Shown here: positions 4,767 through 5,999 of the stretch, one piece after another
Layout of the letters: every line of letters starts with the position of its first letter
How positions within the stretch are numbered: the first letter of the stretch is position 1
Origin: an uncultured Leucobacter sp.
Lineage (GTDB): Bacteria > Actinomycetota > Actinomycetes > Actinomycetales > Microbacteriaceae
Length of the DNA: 5,999 nt
Direction of reading: 5' to 3'
NCBI GenBank assembly: GCA_945952575.1
Contig: CAMFIY010000181.1
Span: 1 to 5,999, forward strand
Program-made: the position numbers and the translations under genes
Notes under the pieces: model-generated
Seen by the model: the letters and a program-made list of their open reading frames with translations, nothing else
Databases searched by the model: none
What the model was told of the DNA's origin: nothing

Positions 4767-5999
4767 TCAGACGGCGGGCGGCGAGGGTTCCGACGGATCG
4801 GCGCCCTCACCCCCGTCCTCCGGTTCCCGGTCGGCCTCGGCCGCGGGAAGCTGGCCGTCGAGCAGACGGGCCAACTCGCGATCGAAGTCGTCCGGCTCGG
4901 TGTGCGAGGGCTCCGTCCCCGCGAGACCGAGCCGCTCGAGCAGGCGTGCGGGATGATCCAGTTCCTCCGCGGTCGGCAGGAGGTCCGGATGCGCCCACAG
5001 GTCGTCGCGACGCGCAATGCCCCCGCGCTCGGCGACCAGCTTCCAGACGGCCGTCGCCTCCCGCGAACGCCGAGGACGCAGCTCGAGACCGACCAGCGTG
5101 CCGAAGGCATGCTCGGCGGGTCCGCCGGTCGCGCGCCGCCGGCGCACCATCTCGGCGATCCCCTCGGCTCCCGGCAGGCGGGACACGGCCTCCGCGGTGA
5201 CCGCGTCGACCCAGCCTTCGATGAGTGCGAGCATGGTCTCCAGGCGGGCGTGCGCCGCCTGCTGCTCCGGGGTCTTCGGAGGGATCAGGGCTCCGCTCGA
5301 CACGAGATCCTGGATCGCGTCGGTATCCGACGGATCGAAATCACGGGTCAGCTCTTCGATCTGCTCGGTATCGATGCGCATGCCGCGCGCGTAGTCGGTG
5401 ATCGCCGTGATCAGGTGCAGCCTCAGCCACTTCGTATGACGGAAGAGCCGCGCGTGCGCCAGCTCGCGCACCGCGAGATAGAGCGTCACCGCCTCGCTGT
5501 CCTGGTCGAGACCCTCTGCGAACGCCGCGACGCCGCTCGGGATCAGTACGCCGCCCTCGCGGCCGGGCCCCTCGAACAGGGGGATGCCCACGTCGCCGCC
5601 GGCCGCGACCTCTCGCGACAGCTTGCCGATGACCTGCCCGAGCTGCATCGCGAAGAGTGCTCCGCCGACGCTGCGCAGCACCGGGCCGAAGCCGCCCATC
5701 GAATCGGAGAGCTCCTCGGGCAGCTGCCCCTGCAGCGCGTCCGTGAGCGCGCGGGAGATCGATTCGGCCACCGGTTCCGCCAGACTGATCCAGGTGTCGA
5801 TCGTCTGCTGCACCCACTCGATCCGCGTGATCGCTCGTGGCGCGTCCGGTGCCTGACCGACCTCGGTCACCTCGTCGAGCCAGAGTGCCGCGACCGGGAA
5901 GGTGCGCAGCGCCGGCGCGGCATCGCCGGCGCCGCCGCCCTCGCTCGCGACCTCGATGGAGGCCCGTCTGGCGATGCCCCAGTCGATCCCGTCACCCGG
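4767..5999 (-). CDS. DUF2342/Zincin_2 family protein, zinc-dependent metalloprotease-like (partial, N-terminus outside window)
   Basis: 410 residues are visible, ending at TGA 4769-4767. The frame has no stop up to the right edge. A GTG at 5870 is the first possible start in this frame within the window, but it is not the real one: the 43 codons before it encode family-typical sequence, including DGIDWGIARRAS (3-14) and ALWLDEVTEV (38-47). Other family signatures, in visible numbering, are WISLAEPVAESI (70-81), the presumed metal-site region VRELAHARLF (177-186) followed by TKWLRLHLITAI (189-200), ALIEGWVDAVTAEA (258-271) and FGTLVGLELRPRRSREA (299-315). DLWAHPDLLPTAEELD lies at 333-348. The tail from about 383 is acidic, low complexity and probably disordered. 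There is no canonical HExxH; an ExxH arrangement (Glu179, His182) and Glu261 are ligand candidates by family position, which is inference. No signal peptide can be judged. Position and direction match M. tuberculosis Rv3195. Proteolytic activity is assigned by fold in databases, and I know of no substrate. Confidence 0.85.
   Translation of the reverse strand, partial: PGDGIDWGIARRASIEVASEGGGAGDAAPALRTFPVAALWLDEVTEVGQAPDAPRAITRIEWVQQTIDTWISLAEPVAESISRALTDALQGQLPEELSDSMGGFGPVLRSVGGALFAMQLGQVIGKLSREVAAGGDVGIPLFEGPGREGGVLIPSGVAAFAEGLDQDSEAVTLYLAVRELAHARLFRHTKWLRLHLITAITDYARGMRIDTEQIEELTRDFDPSDTDAIQDLVSSGALIPPKTPEQQAAHARLETMLALIEGWVDAVTAEAVSRLPGAEGIAEMVRRRRATGGPAEHAFGTLVGLELRPRRSREATAVWKLVAERGGIARRDDLWAHPDLLPTAEELDHPARLLERLGLAGTEPSHTEPDDFDRELARLLDGQLPAAEADREPEDGGEGADPSEPSPPAV
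5909..5932. repeat. 9-bp perfect inverted repeat inside the DUF2342 coding region
   Basis: GCGCCGGCG (5909-5917) and CGCCGGCGC (5924-5932) flank a 6-nt loop, all G/C in the stem. It encodes part of a Gly/Ala-rich loop (GGGAGDAAPA) in the N-terminal part of the DUF2342 protein. It would be a stable mRNA hairpin, but it is equally explained by GC-rich Gly and Ala codons. No other copy was seen in the window. Confidence 0.5.

Noticed and set aside
4400..5200. 266-codon plus-strand frame across the intergenic gap and the DUF2342 gene
   Set aside because: Arg/Pro-rich antisense shadow spanning two well supported minus genes.

Overview
The window is about 70% G+C, carries its genes wall to wall with strong G/C third-position bias, and matches a conserved actinobacterial neighbourhood. 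I infer an actinomycete (Actinomycetota), most likely Micrococcales/Microbacteriaceae. The family comes from overall resemblance and synteny, not from any search. No rRNA, tRNA, CRISPR array, insertion sequence or prophage signal is visible.

Layout: five protein genes fill almost everything. On the minus strand, 1-1044 is the N-terminal 348 residues of an aminoglycoside/macrolide-phosphotransferase-like protein that runs off the left edge. It is divergent, across an 86-nt gap with promoter-like elements, from a two-gene plus-strand operon: nudC (1131-2042, Nudix NADH/NAD-RNA pyrophosphatase) and uvrD2 (2035-3843, SF1 helicase), whose ends overlap by 8 nt. Converging on uvrD2 with a 35-nt 3' overlap is a minus-strand gene (3809-4663) that I recognise as a cyclodehydratase/E1-like (TOMM leader-peptide-binding type) protein. 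Upstream of it in the same direction, after a 103-nt gap holding a perfect DnaA-box 9-mer and two small hairpins, is a minus-strand DUF2342/Zincin_2 'zinc-dependent metalloprotease-like' gene (4767 to the right edge). Its reading frame stays open past the window, so its true start is not visible.

The order DUF2342 - E1-like - convergent with uvrD2 - nudC matches, from memory, the Mycobacterium tuberculosis Rv3195-Rv3199c block. The genes that sit inside that block in mycobacteria (whiB7, the ABC1-kinase gene Rv3197 and the mycoredoxin gene between nudC and uvrD2) are absent here. This is therefore a compacted version of an old actinobacterial genome-maintenance/RNA-decapping neighbourhood.

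The most striking theme is that several enzymes lack features central to their families. The phosphotransferase has lost its catalytic Asp, its Asn and its metal-binding Asp (pseudokinase-like). NudC keeps a perfect Nudix box but has lost all four zinc-ribbon cysteines. UvrD2 ends right after motif VI, without the tetracysteine and HRDC modules. The E1-like protein keeps its four zinc cysteines but has no GxGxxG nucleotide loop and no YcaO partner in the window. How these products cooperate, if they do, is unknown.
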